A DNA stretch of 64,000 nucleotides. Source: Schizochytrium sp. CCTCC M209059 (taxonomy: Eukaryota; Sar; Bigyra; Thraustochytrida; Thraustochytriidae). Below the pieces are notes generated by a model. The model saw only the letters and a program-made list of their open reading frames with translations, searched no databases and was not told the origin of the DNA. Positions 1 through 9,585 of this stretch are shown here, piece after piece; position 1 is the stretch's first letter, and each line of letters opens with the position of its first letter. Both the position numbers and the translations under genes were made by a program. The DNA lies in the NCBI GenBank assembly GCA_000818945.1, contig KN805376.1, positions 285,353 through 349,352 on the forward strand, given 5' to 3'.

Positions 1-2684
1 CGGGCGGGCGGGCGGGCGGGCGAGCTGGGCAGGACTTTCTTTCTCTGCTCGGTCTCCCTCTCTCTCTCATGTCTCACAGTCGGTCTCCGGCTGTCTGTCT
101 GTCTGTCTAGAAAGGCTCGCTCTCTGCGCTGCCGTCGGTGAAACTCACGCGCCCACAGTGGCCCCAAAGCGCCGAGACGGGGTCGTGGCGCCCTCGGGCC
201 GTGCATGCCGTCCCATCCCCTTCACTGGCTTACGCAGCGCCGCTTTCGCCCCCTTCGTCCTGCCCTGCCCGCGCGCCTCGCGCGGGGTCGCTCGCGGCGC
301 CCGCGCTTTCTTCGCCCCTTCGCGCGCGCCGCCGGCCGGCCGGCCGAAGGCGAAGGGGCAGAGAAAGCACGGCTCCCGTCCGGCCGGCGCCGAGGCCGGG
401 CGAACAGAACAAACGCTCCTCCTCAGACGCAGTTGCATCAACCCGCCAGCGCTCATCTCGTCTCGCAGCTCGCGAAGAGAAAGAGAGCGGCCTAGCCGAG
501 CCAAGCCAGGCCAGGCCAGGCCAGGCCAAGCCAGGCGAGCTTGAAGCGAAGCGGACGCGAGTCGCGTGATCGGAGACGAAAGCGGCCGGGATCGCGATCG
601 CGCGGCTCCTGCGCATCTCGTCACGTGCGGGGGGGTCGAAGTTTGAGCCCTGGAAGGAGCGAGGGAGGGAGGGAGGAAGCAAAGAAGGAAGTAAGCAAGG
701 CAGCTTGAATTGAAGGCCGAGCGGCCGCGACGCCGCCGCGACCGGCTTGTGCAGGTTTGTGCGATGCCAGACCTGCCAGGCCGGGCGACGCGTGCCCGGA
801 AGCGGCGGGAGACGTAGAGGGAGGGCGGGACGGCTGCGCGGCTCGCGGCGGCGGCCTGCAGCGGAGCGAACGGGCGCGCATTTGAGAGCTCTTTGTTTGC
901 TTGCTTCTTTCTCCAGGGGGGTCTTGGTGACCGCGAGCTGGCTGTTCATTGGCGCGGCGCGCGCTGCGGGGAGAGCTTCCAAGTCTCGCTGCGCACTCGA
1001 AAATGGTGTGGGGCGAAGGCGGCCAAGCAGGGCCCAAGCGGCGCCGCGGTTCCTGCCGCCGCCGCGCACACCCTTCGAGCGAGGGCCTGCGCGTCTCGCC
1101 TTTACCTGCTCGCCTTTCCTTCATATCCCGCCTTCCCTCCATCGCCTTTCCTCGCTTTCTTGCGCTTCCCTCGGTCGCTCTCCTTCAAGTCGGCCGCGTT
1201 CGTACCTGGCTGGCCGCTTTTTCTTCGCTTCATCGCTGCTCTTCGCCTCGTCTCAGGCTCTGCAGCCAGGCAGGCTCTGCGGCCACGGCCAAAGCCAACG
1301 AGCCCCCGCCCGCCATGGCTCGGCATCCACGCGGCCGGCCAGCGGCGGCTGCGCTGGCGCCCGCGAGAGGTGGAGAACCTGGCACCGGAAGGGCCGCACT
1401 CCGCCCGGCTGACTGACTGCACGTGCCCGCACACGACGCACGGGGCATGTGCAGACGGACGCGCGGACGGACGGGCGGCCGCGCCCTTTTGTAGAATAGT
1501 TGGAACGAACATGATAGGGATGGATGGATGGATGGATGGATGGATGGATGGATGGATGGACGGACGAATGCTCTGGCGGCACGGCTTTTCCCGCCAATCG
1601 AGCCGCCGGCGGACGTGCAAGCGATCACTGCGAGTATTGACTGCGTGAACCAAGTTGGTGGGTGGGTTGGTTGAATGGGCGCTTTTTCCGGCTGGCTGCC
1701 TGGCTTGCTGGGCTCGCGAAATGGAGAGGAGGAGCTTGGCGAAGTTGTCGACACCGTCGTCGCCATCCGCACAACTTACGAACAGCTCCTACATTTTACC
1801 TCGCTTTGTGCCGTGGCTGCATTTGCATTTGCACCTGCGTCATTCACTTTCGTTTAGAACTTCGAATGCTCTGATCACGGCTGCCGCTTCCTAGAGCCCG
1901 CGCGCAGCCTGGAAGGGCGGATCGTCCCACCATGGCGTCGCGCCGCGGCGTCGTGGCGAGCCCCCGGAGGCCTGGTCGCGTAATTCATCGCCAGTCGCTC
2001 GCTCCGTGCGCTCGAGATCGGCCAGCGGGCCGGTACTATCTATACGCCCAAGACAGGAAGAGGAGAGGCCGCAAGAAAAGGTGCGAAGAAAACGACTCGG
2101 AGCCCGCCAACGCAGGCCCAAAGAGTTCGATCCCAGATCAGGCAAATCAATGTTGAGGGGCCCAAGACAAAGAAAGGAAAGCAAGCAAAAAGAAAGAAGA
2201 GAGCGATGAGCACGAGCGAAATTCCTTTGGCGTCTTCGACGTCAGTAGTCAATGCTAGAGATAATACGTGTGTCTTCAGACGACTCGAGACCGGGTGCAA
2301 GCATGCATGCATACAAGCCAGTGAGAAGGTAAACGCGCCACCAGGCCAGCGCTCCCGCGGCCGGCCCACACGTTCCCCCGCTCGCCCTCTCGCCCGTCTG
2401 CAAGTCTGCTTGCCGACTGTTGCTTTCGTTTTTTCATTTGGTTTGCTTCGGGTCTGCGTGAACGACACCTACTGCAGCGCACGCGAAACCCCACTGCAAG
2501 GCTCTGCCCCGAGCCCGTACTGCCCAGCGCTAATGGGACGTAAGCAAAGGGACGACAGCATTTGGCTGCGCAAGACGGACCACTCGGCGAGCGACTCGGC
2601 TAATAAACAAGGGGCGCAAGCGAGAGCGACGAGCGCGCGCGAGCGCGCGCGAGCCTGCTCTGCTGCAATGTGCGTGCCCATCCA
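1..2684. other. GC-rich noncoding region
   Basis: I see no credible gene here. The long open frames are Arg/Pro/Ala-rich, overlap one another on both strands, and show no recognisable domain, as expected from very high GC. Simple sequences include (CGGG)n at the left edge, a GCCAG pentamer run at about 497-538 and (GGAT)n at 1518-1560. The region lies downstream of the L11 gene, and its left part may belong to the promoter of a gene outside the window. Confidence 0.6.
1518..1560. repeat. (GGAT)n tetranucleotide microsatellite
   Basis: About eleven near-perfect GGAT units are visible directly in the sequence. The run ends in a GGAC variant. Confidence 0.95.
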
Positions 2685-3625
2685 TTAGACGACCTTGATG
2701 CCCATCGAGCCTGCCGAGGCGAGGACGCTTTTGCAAATGCTCTGCAGAGGAATATCCTGAAGTCCCGGGTCGGTCTGCTTGATCTTGGCAACCTCGTACA
2801 CAGCCTTGACGGAGATGGTGGCCACAACCTGCGTGCCAGGCTCCGCGGCGCCCTTTTCGATACCGGCAGCCTTCTTCAGCAAGTAGCTCGTCGAGGGCGT
2901 CTAGTAATTCAGAAACGTGGCAATTGAGGCCCCGTCAAAAGGCGAAAAGTAATTCGCATGCAAGCGTCAGTCTTCATGTTCTGGTATATAGTATCGCATG
3001 GCAAAGCAGGATGCCAAGAATGAAAGCAAGATGCAGAGAGTCTAACACAACTTGGTCCAGTCACCGGGATGAGTCGCCGCGCGATTCGCTGAGCGGACGA
3101 CAAAAATTTATATATAAATGACTCACCTTGGCAATGAACTCGAAGGAGCGATCAGCAAAAGCTGTCAACACCACGGGAAGCGGGATCTCCGACTTGAACT
3201 CCTCTGTCCTCGCGTTGAAAGACTGTTGGCGCGCACATAGTAAACATCATCGTCGTCAGTCAGTCAGTCATTCTTGCACTCTTTCTTTCCTTCGTCCGCT
3301 TCTCATCAGCGAATACTCCGCGTTTTTTTCTTTTTGCGACCGGCGCAGCGCGCAAGCGAGCGAGCACGCTAGCGGTCCGCTCGCAATGCGTCCCGGCACC
3401 GCGCTACGGTCCCGCGCCGCGCCGCGCACCGCCGCCGCCGCCGCCGCCGCCACCGCGCAGGCCGCCGTCGCGCGCAGGCCGCGATTTGCCTCGTCCGCGA
3501 CGCACCTTGCAAAACTCCATCATGTTCACGCCGAGCGGGCCCAGCGCCTGGCCGATGGCCGGCGAGGGCTTGGCCGCCCCCGCCGGCACGATCAGCCGCA
3601 CGATGCCCTTGACCGCGGTCGACAT
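2685..3625 (-). CDS. Mitochondrial large-subunit ribosomal protein L11, three exons
   Basis: The protein is a uL11 homologue, which forms the stalk base of the mitoribosome and helps bind elongation factors. Exons are 3625-3506, 3222-3127 and 2900-2685; the introns (3505-3223 and 3126-2901) begin with GT and end with AG. Joined, they give 143 residues, the normal L11 length. The N-terminal domain has the Pro-rich signature [16 protein letters not shown] followed by MEFCK, and exon 2 has FNART, IPLPVV and DRSFEF. Exon 3 has [11 protein letters not shown] and ends in GSMGIKVV. The LQDIPLQS segment resembles animal and fungal MRPL11 more than bacterial L11. The ATG at 3625 is the first in its frame. 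No clear cleavable presequence is visible, so import may use an internal signal or an unseen upstream exon. Confidence 0.9.
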
Positions 3626-4110
3626 CCTGCTCGCGCGCCTCGGTCTCCTGCACGTCGCCGCGTCCTGCTGCAAGCCTTGTTTGCCCGCTCCATCTCGACG
3701 GCCGTGGCCACCCGCGAACTGGCCCAATCTGTCGCACCTTTATGGGTTTCCGACCTAAGATTATAGCAGCGGCTGAGGAGCCTGCGGTCACCGTGGCCAA
3801 TACCTCGAAATGGTCATGGTACGGCGTGGGGGCCGGGCATCGTAGAGAAAAAGACCGAGGGCGGGTGAACAAGGTGCAGACTGACAGTGTGAGACTAGGC
3901 ACGAAGCTCGAAAGTTTCGGTGGATCACAAGGAGAGAAATAAACAAAATGTACGATGTACTAGAGAGCATAATCTTATGCAGCGAGGGGAGAGACCAACC
4001 GAGTGAGTGAAGAACATGCGCTGACTGTGAGTACGACGCTCAAAGATCTGATCTCCATAACAAGTAGAATAAGAGAAGAGACGTTGTGCAACATATTCTC
4101 AGATAACAAT
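3626..4110. other. Intergenic region between L11 and an SDR gene
   Basis: This is the 5' flank of the L11 gene and the 3' flank of the SDR gene. No gene is seen. Confidence 0.6.
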
Positions 4111-5112
4111 CTACAAAGAGAAGATTTCGCCAATGGCCTTTTCACTGGCCTCCCATAAAAGCTCCTTGTTCGCCGGGTCTGACTCGTTCTTTTCCGGCGG
4201 CACAGCGACAGCTGGGCCCGACATGGAAAGCGTCCACCACCGCTTCGGACCATACATACTGCGTGCCGTGATGTCGGGGCTCATCATACCGCTCAAAAGA
4301 CCCATCGTGCCGTCCTCCGAGCTCTGCATGATGAATGACAAGAGATAGGTAAAAGTGCTTGACATGCGACCCTCCTTGAGCGCATTGTCACTAAGACCCG
4401 TGGAGCAAACGCCAGGGTGCGCAGACACGGCCGTGACGGGCAGCTCAGCAGCTTCAATGCGGTCGGCAAGACATTGTGTAAAGACCTTGTTGGCAAGCTT
4501 TGACTGAATGTAGCGGTCAAAGCGCGGCCCTTTCATATTGGCGCCTTCATTGCCGCCAAGATTGCCGCCGTTCTTGCCCAGATTTGCAGGATCAAGTTTG
4601 GCGAGCCACTCAGCCGCCAGCGCCGAGTGGTTGACAATGCGCGAGTTTTCTTTCCATTTGCTCGCGCCTGCCAGCAAGCACGGAAAGAGCTCTTTGGTGA
4701 GCAGGAAATGCGACAGATAGTTTGTCTGCATTTGCACGTCGTACCCGTCCTTGGTCGCCTCGTCTGGCGCACCCATAATGGCGGCGTTGTTCGCAAGACA
4801 GTGTACCTCGGGAAACTGTGCTTTAACCTTTTCGGCAGCGGACCGCACCGAGTCGAACGACTGCAAGTCGCAGTCAACGGCGTGCACGCGGTCGCCAAAG
4901 TCACTACGCAAGCGCTGCAGCGCCTCGTCCGCGCGCGAGGATGGGCGGTTGAGCATCACAACAACGCCGCCTTTGTCAAGGACGGTCTCTGCGGCCTTGA
5001 ACCCGGTTCCGCTCAATGATGACGTCCCGGTGACAACATAGACCTTGCCGTCAGCGCGCGGGAGCTCTCGCTTAAACTCTGGGAACCACTTGGTCTTGAT
5101 CCCTGAGAACAT
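4111..5112 (-). CDS. Short-chain dehydrogenase/reductase (retinol dehydrogenase / POR-like SDR)
   Basis: A 333-residue NAD(P)-dependent oxidoreductase of the SDR superfamily; the substrate is unknown. The Rossmann fold begins at VYVVTGTSS near residue 30. Further motifs are the NNA motif (LANNAAIMGAP), a catalytic Ser in NHSALAAEW, and the YxxxK pair in YIQSKLANK. The 'AHPG' segment after the active site and the overall spacing resemble retinol dehydrogenase and protochlorophyllide-reductase-type SDRs. The glycine-rich loop reads TGTSSLSGTG, two residues longer than TGxxxGxG. The ATG at 5112 was chosen because the frame upstream has only non-ATG codons. A Gly/Asn-rich insert (GKNGGNLGGNEG) lies between the Ser and the Tyr. 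The family assignment is firm; the reaction is not. Confidence 0.85.
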   Translation of the reverse strand: MFSGIKTKWFPEFKRELPRADGKVYVVTGTSSLSGTGFKAAETVLDKGGVVVMLNRPSSRADEALQRLRSDFGDRVHAVDCDLQSFDSVRSAAEKVKAQFPEVHCLANNAAIMGAPDEATKDGYDVQMQTNYLSHFLLTKELFPCLLAGASKWKENSRIVNHSALAAEWLAKLDPANLGKNGGNLGGNEGANMKGPRFDRYIQSKLANKVFTQCLADRIEAAELPVTAVSAHPGVCSTGLSDNALKEGRMSSTFTYLLSFIMQSSEDGTMGLLSGMMSPDITARSMYGPKRWWTLSMSGPAVAVPPEKNESDPANKELLWEASEKAIGEIFSL

Positions 5113-6106
5113 CTTGCTCGCCAAAGACCCCCTCACGCGCACGACACAATTGTTGTTGCGCTCGCGGGCTTGATTGCTCAAAGGCTCGCTCTGCTTGTCG
5201 AGTTCGTGCGCTTCGGTTGCCTTCCCTTCGCGCTGCGCTTTTCCTTCTCTTGTTGCGGGTTTGCCCGGTTCGATCTTTTTGCTTCTTGTGCAGGAACTCG
5301 ACGAACAAGGAAGCCGAGAGGGAAAAAAAAAAGAAAAGAGAAAGAAGGACCAAAATCACTCGTCAAGCGTTCGGCCGTCTTATCAATCCAACATGATCCA
5401 ATCAATCCAACAATACACCGATCGATGATTCAATCAATCGATCAAGTGAAATATCCTATCGCGTGTCGCTGTCCTTCGTCATGCCATGGCGAGCGAGAAC
5501 GACAGTATGCCAAGCTCTTTATTGCGATTGAACAGCGGAGATTTTCTCCGAACGAAGCTTTTTTTTTTTAACTTCCCCCGATTTAAAAAAAATGACTTGG
5601 CCATCTATCTGTAGCTGCAACCGAAGCAGGGAGTCTTCTCTTCTTCAACGTGAAATTGCTTCGAGTGACGAAAGATTTCTTCTGAGTACATTGTCCAATG
5701 ACGATGGCGGACACAGTTGACCTACTCGTGACGTCTATCGGGAGCAACTGGTTCGATTGCGAAAGAAGATACCTTGTTCGTTGACGTTTCCATACATACA
5801 CCTTGTTCACAATTTGAATGCGAACGTACATACCTTGCACGTGGACGTTTCCTTGTTCGCAATCTGAAGATTCCTTAAAGATGGTGATGCGGGAGCCGCG
5901 GTTCACGTAAAGCGCAATTGACGAAGCGCGAGAGAGCTGTACGAAGTTTGATGTGGATCCATTGATTGTGTTGGGATCCCGAGTCTTTTGCGTGCTACTC
6001 GCGCTGTACTCTGACTGATGCAAGAGCAAACGTCACGCGCATGAGTGTTTTGTCATCGAAAAGACTTTACCAACCAAGAAGTGATTGCGTCAAGCAATGG
6101 TCAGGA
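5113..6106. other. Intergenic region with a short imperfect duplication
   Basis: Between two minus-strand genes. No credible gene is seen. It is lower in GC than the flanks, with A/T homopolymers near 5330 and 5570-5590. An imperfect ~61-base duplication occurs at 5769-5868. Confidence 0.55.
5769..5868. repeat. Imperfect tandem duplication, ~61-base period
   Basis: ATACCTTG followed by GACGTTTCC, TTGTTC and CAAT.TGAA occurs at 5769-5818. The same order occurs again at 5830-5868 with an internal 9-base shortening. Confidence 0.7.
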
Positions 6107-6622
6107 TCATGTTGGCAACGAGGCAAAGCTGCTGTGCACAGGTTTGGTAAGGCCATACCAAACGGCATTCTTGTGAACCACGTGGCGCTCGCTTCGTTGC
6201 GGCACTGCAAAATTAGGGCGCGCTGTAGGCGTCAGATGCGGGGGATAATGCTCAATTGTAGATGCGTCTTCGATGTTATCAAAACAGGAGCGACTATAGG
6301 CATCAAGTCCGGCGTGTAGCCGAGCCTCGGAGACCTCTCGCTCCAAGCCAAGACGCAGAGCCTCTTGATCGCGCAGCTTGGCCCAGTGTTTGAAGTCAGG
6401 CGGCGCGAAACAATACTTGCGATCGACCTCCTCGAGCGGGTCAAATATTTTCATCTTAAACTTGGATTCGCGAAAGCGAAAGTCCTTGACCTTGTCAAGA
6501 GGCCTTCCATCAAGCAAGAAAACATTGCGACGCTGGACGCTTAAAGGGGTATGACGTTTATCCATGGGTCGGCGTTGTTGTGTACGCGTCTGGGGCTGCG
6601 TCCCCCTCTGATCTGTAGGCAT
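6107..6622 (-). CDS. Hypothetical protein, 171 aa
   Basis: This is an intact frame from an ATG at 6622 to a TGA at 6107. I do not recognise the family. The first 25 residues are basic and Gln/Arg-rich (PQTRTQQRRPMDKR). The middle is charged, with FRFRESKFKMK and a DPLEEVDRKYCF stretch, and a helical segment rich in Leu/Glu/Arg follows. The C-terminus has HYPPHLTP and WYGLTKPVH. No signal peptide or membrane segment is seen. The composition is not like random high-GC translation (Phe, Lys, Asp and Tyr are well represented) and the ATG is clean, so I consider it a real gene. Short basic proteins of this kind often belong to flagellar or cytoskeletal structures, but that is a guess. Confidence 0.6.
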   Translation of the reverse strand: MPTDQRGTQPQTRTQQRRPMDKRHTPLSVQRRNVFLLDGRPLDKVKDFRFRESKFKMKIFDPLEEVDRKYCFAPPDFKHWAKLRDQEALRLGLEREVSEARLHAGLDAYSRSCFDNIEDASTIEHYPPHLTPTARPNFAVPQRSERHVVHKNAVWYGLTKPVHSSFASLPT

Positions 6623-8554
6623 CTTCTCTCTCTTACCTCAGCACTCCAATTTTTGCACCCTTGGAGCTAGATCTTTTTCTTTGTTGGCTTCTTGATCTCT
6701 CCGTTGCGCCGAAATGCGGCGCAGTCCCACGTTCGCAGCAGCGCGTCTGTCAGTGCTTAAACCCTGGATGGAGATCAACTTTCTCCGCATGCACTTGCCG
6801 CAGATTGACCCATGCACACACGACAAGAAGAAGGTAGGATGCGAATAGCCGGTGAGAGCGGCGCAGACCCGCGATACACCTGCGCAGCACAAAACCACGC
6901 TTCACACTGGCCTTGCGGAGGCCTGACCTGGCCTGGCCTGGCCGCACTCTCCCTCGCCCGCTCCCGCTCTCCGTCTGCGGTAGTCGTGCGTGCGTGCGTG
7001 CGGGCGGGCGGGCGTGCGGCCCGGGGCGACTGCGACTCGAAAAGAATGGATTCTCCCTCGTCCTTCTTTCGCTCGCACTACACTGCGCGCTCGTGCACTT
7101 TCTGCGCGCCAGCAGCAAGCAAGCAAGCAAGCAAGCAACAATAGCAGGGTCAAGTTGAAGGCGAGCGACGTGGCGAGAGGAAGAACTTGACGCAGGTTGT
7201 CGCTGAGCTGAGCTTTCCTGCCTGGCCGCCGCGTCCCTGCGCGAGCGCGGGCTCACGCCGACCCGGGCTGACGAGGACGGAGCGCAGCGCGGTGCCGACC
7301 GCTTACCTCTCACGATTTTTCTTGGCCGGTTTTCTTTGATAAGGGTTCAAGAGCGGCTGCGCGACGGCGACGGCGCTGGCGTTCTGGCTGTCAGGCACAG
7401 CAACGTGAATAGCGCAGCCTCTTTTTAGAGTAGCAAAGCTAGCTTCATGTTGCTGGTGTCGCTGGCCGGCTGACTGTTTCGGGTCTTGCGACGCAAAAAA
7501 ACTAGCAACCATGGCAAGCAAAATCAACAACTTGTAACAGTTGGAGCAGGCAGGACAGAACTTGGGCGACAAGAATTGAATAACGCTGTAATATGGACGT
7601 AGTTCACGCAGGCAGGCCTCACAGCGGCACGGCGTAAGTAGTCAACAGCAGGAGGTGCGGGGGAGCGTCTCTCATCACAGGCCGACCGCCGCTCCTCTGG
7701 CTGCACTCTGCAGCTGCTGGTCGCATCATCGCCGCATTCTTCGGACGCAGCGAGCCAGACAAACAGCACCGGTCTGCCGCGCTTGCGCCGCGCGAGGCCA
7801 GCCGCGTTCCACGCCCTTTCGCTGCGATTATCTTGGGTGGCAACCCAAATCGATCATTCATTCATTCATTTATTCATTTATTCATTCAGTTATTCATTCA
7901 GTCATTCATTCATTCATTCATTCATTCATTCATTCATTCATTCATTCATTTATTCATTTATTCATTCATTCAGTCAATCAGACAGTCAGTCAGTCATTCT
8001 TTCAGATAAAAATAGAAAAGAAAGAAATCAAGGCAATGCGAGCTGGATCCGTGCAGCTTCCAGAAGGTAGGCACGCCGGTGCCTACCGGACCTACGCTTA
8101 CCGGACCCCGCGCAGACTATAGAATCTATAGCTGTAAGTTAGGGTCAGATTTCAGGTCTTGCTCGCGAGTACACCACCAGATTTCGTGACATTCTTTCTA
8201 TCTTACCCCAATGGTTTTCGAGAAAGCAGAAAAAAGGGGGGTGCGGAGGAAGTCTGAGGAGGTGGAGAGAGAGAAGGGAAAGAAAGCGAGTGTCACCAGC
8301 GAAGAGCAAAAAGATCGAGGAAATGTCGGTTTCGAAAGCAAGGTTGCCAGTGTGGACGTCGCGCTGCGGTGACGCTGCACCACTGCGAAGCCACGGCACT
8401 ACGACGACTTGTCCTCGGCAGCTTTTGTGGTCGAGAACTGGACTTTAAGAGCCCTCTCCCTCTCCACAGCCATCCTGCAGACCCCTACCTATTAGTACAG
8501 TGAAGTCTATGTGAGCGTTGCCGTGCCAGAGCGCCAGTGGACGCGGGGAGGCAA
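6623..8554. other. Noncoding region with tetranucleotide repeats
   Basis: No supported gene is seen. It holds an (AAGC)n run near 7117-7137, a GGCCT-type pentamer stretch near 6920-6945 and a long (ATTC)n tract at 7854-7993. Short open frames here lack ATG starts or domain features. Confidence 0.55.
7854..7993. repeat. (ATTC)n tetranucleotide tract
   Basis: About 140 bases of ATTC units with interspersed ATTT and AGTC variants. The tract degenerates to CAGT units at its right end. Confidence 0.95.
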
Positions 8555-8944
8555 ATGGGAGGTAAATCTTCGAAACAGTCCCCAGTGCCACCCGAGGGGA
8601 CAGAACCGGGTGGAGAGGGGGCGTGCGGAAGGCGGGCCGCGGCGGCTGCGCCCTCTGATGCCAGTGGGGGCGGCGGCGGGGCAGCCCCGTTCGACGGAGT
8701 TGGAGTTGAGCTTGCAAATTCAAATTCCACGCCCGAGCTCGAGGCCCTCTGCGCGAGCGCCGGCGCGCGAGCCCCCCGCGGCAACCCTCGTCGCGGCGGC
8801 GGCCGCTGCGGCGCGCGGGCGCGGCGCGAGGCTGACGCAGACTTGGCCAGCGACTCGCCCTTCCCCGCCCCCTCCCCGGGCAGCGTTGTGCCCGATTTAT
8901 CGGCCAGTCGGCGGTCTGACCAGCCAGCCAGCCTCCTATTGTAG
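8555..8944 (+). CDS. Possible small protein with N-myristoylation-type N-terminus (doubtful)
   Basis: An ATG-initiated frame of 129 residues begins MGGKSSKQ, which fits the N-myristoylation consensus (Gly2, Ser at position 6, basic residue following). The remainder is low-complexity Gly/Ala/Pro/Arg sequence with an acidic patch (ELEALC), and no domain is recognised. It could be a small lipid-anchored protein, the first exon of a longer gene, or chance in high-GC DNA. Chance is a serious possibility because overlapping frames on both strands are also open. Confidence 0.25.
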   Translation: MGGKSSKQSPVPPEGTEPGGEGACGRRAAAAAPSDASGGGGGAAPFDGVGVELANSNSTPELEALCASAGARAPRGNPRRGGGRCGARARREADADLASDSPFPAPSPGSVVPDLSASRRSDQPASLLL

Positions 8945-8948
8945 TACG

Positions 8949-8959
8949 TAGTAGGCCTA
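8949..8959 (+). promoter_or_regulatory. TAGTAGGCCTA motif, copy 1
   Basis: Perfect 11-mer also present at 15551-15561 and, inverted, at 17664-17674, always in intergenic DNA. A role as a regulatory element is inferred from the recurrence only. Confidence 0.35.
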
Positions 8960-9199
8960 AAGCTACTATTGCAAAGGCGAGGGAGGAGGGAGGAGGCACC
9001 ATCCAGCGCCGCGAGACCAAACGAGATCGAGATCATACCAAAGCAGACAGACCAGAGCAGACGTACATCTTGAGGTGCGTCGCTCTCTTGTCCTTGCCGT
9101 CCCCAGCGCAGACGTCTGCCTGTGCAGGCCTGTGGCGGGCAGTCGGCCTTCCGAAGCTACGGTACTGATTGATCAATCGCTCTACACCGCACGCTGCAA

Positions 9200-9259
9200 A
9201 GCAAACCAAGAGCAAACCAAAAGCAAACCAAGAGCAAACCAAGAGCAAACCAAGCAAAC
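9200..9259 (+). repeat. Tandem ~12-base repeat (AGAGCAAACCAA)
   Basis: Five units of GCAAACCAA(A/G)A are visible in a row, the last one shortened. Confidence 0.9.
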
Positions 9260-9585
9260 CGAGCAAGCACGCCTGCCCTAGCTAGAGCTGTGCTGAACTG
9301 CGCAGCGCTTGCGACCGCTCAGGCCGCCTGTATCTATTTGCAGCTTGAAGTTTCTCGCTCAGATTGGGCCTCACCACCCCCACCCTTCCGTGCAGCACCT
9401 CTCCCTTCTTTTCCCATCTTTACACGACGACTTTTCCTCCGTCTCCGCAGGAAAGGCGCTTCAGGAAGGACCTAGTAGAAGGAAGCAAAAGCAAGACAGG
9501 CAGGCGCAGCACAGCAGCTCCTGCGTGGCCCTCGCTGACGCAAGCGAGCAAGCAAGCAAGCAAGCAAGCAAGCTCCCCAGCAAGC

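Larger units (their letters stand above)
8945..9585. other. Upstream region of the PI4K gene
   Basis: It contains the TAGTAGGCCTA motif at 8949-8959, a tandem ~12-base repeat (AGAGCAAACCAA) at 9200-9259, and (AAGC)n at 9547-9572 just before the PI4K start codon. No gene is seen. Confidence 0.6.

Noticed and set aside
230..1069. 279-residue Arg/Ala/Pro-rich minus-strand frame
   Set aside because: Overlaps several equally long frames in very GC-rich DNA; no domain.
5583..6029. 148-residue minus-strand frame in the 5.1-6.1 kb intergenic region
   Set aside because: No ATG start, includes the local duplication, and shows no recognisable features.
7854..7993. Regular short repeats considered as a CRISPR-like array
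   Set aside because: They are contiguous tetranucleotide units without unique spacers in a eukaryotic genome.
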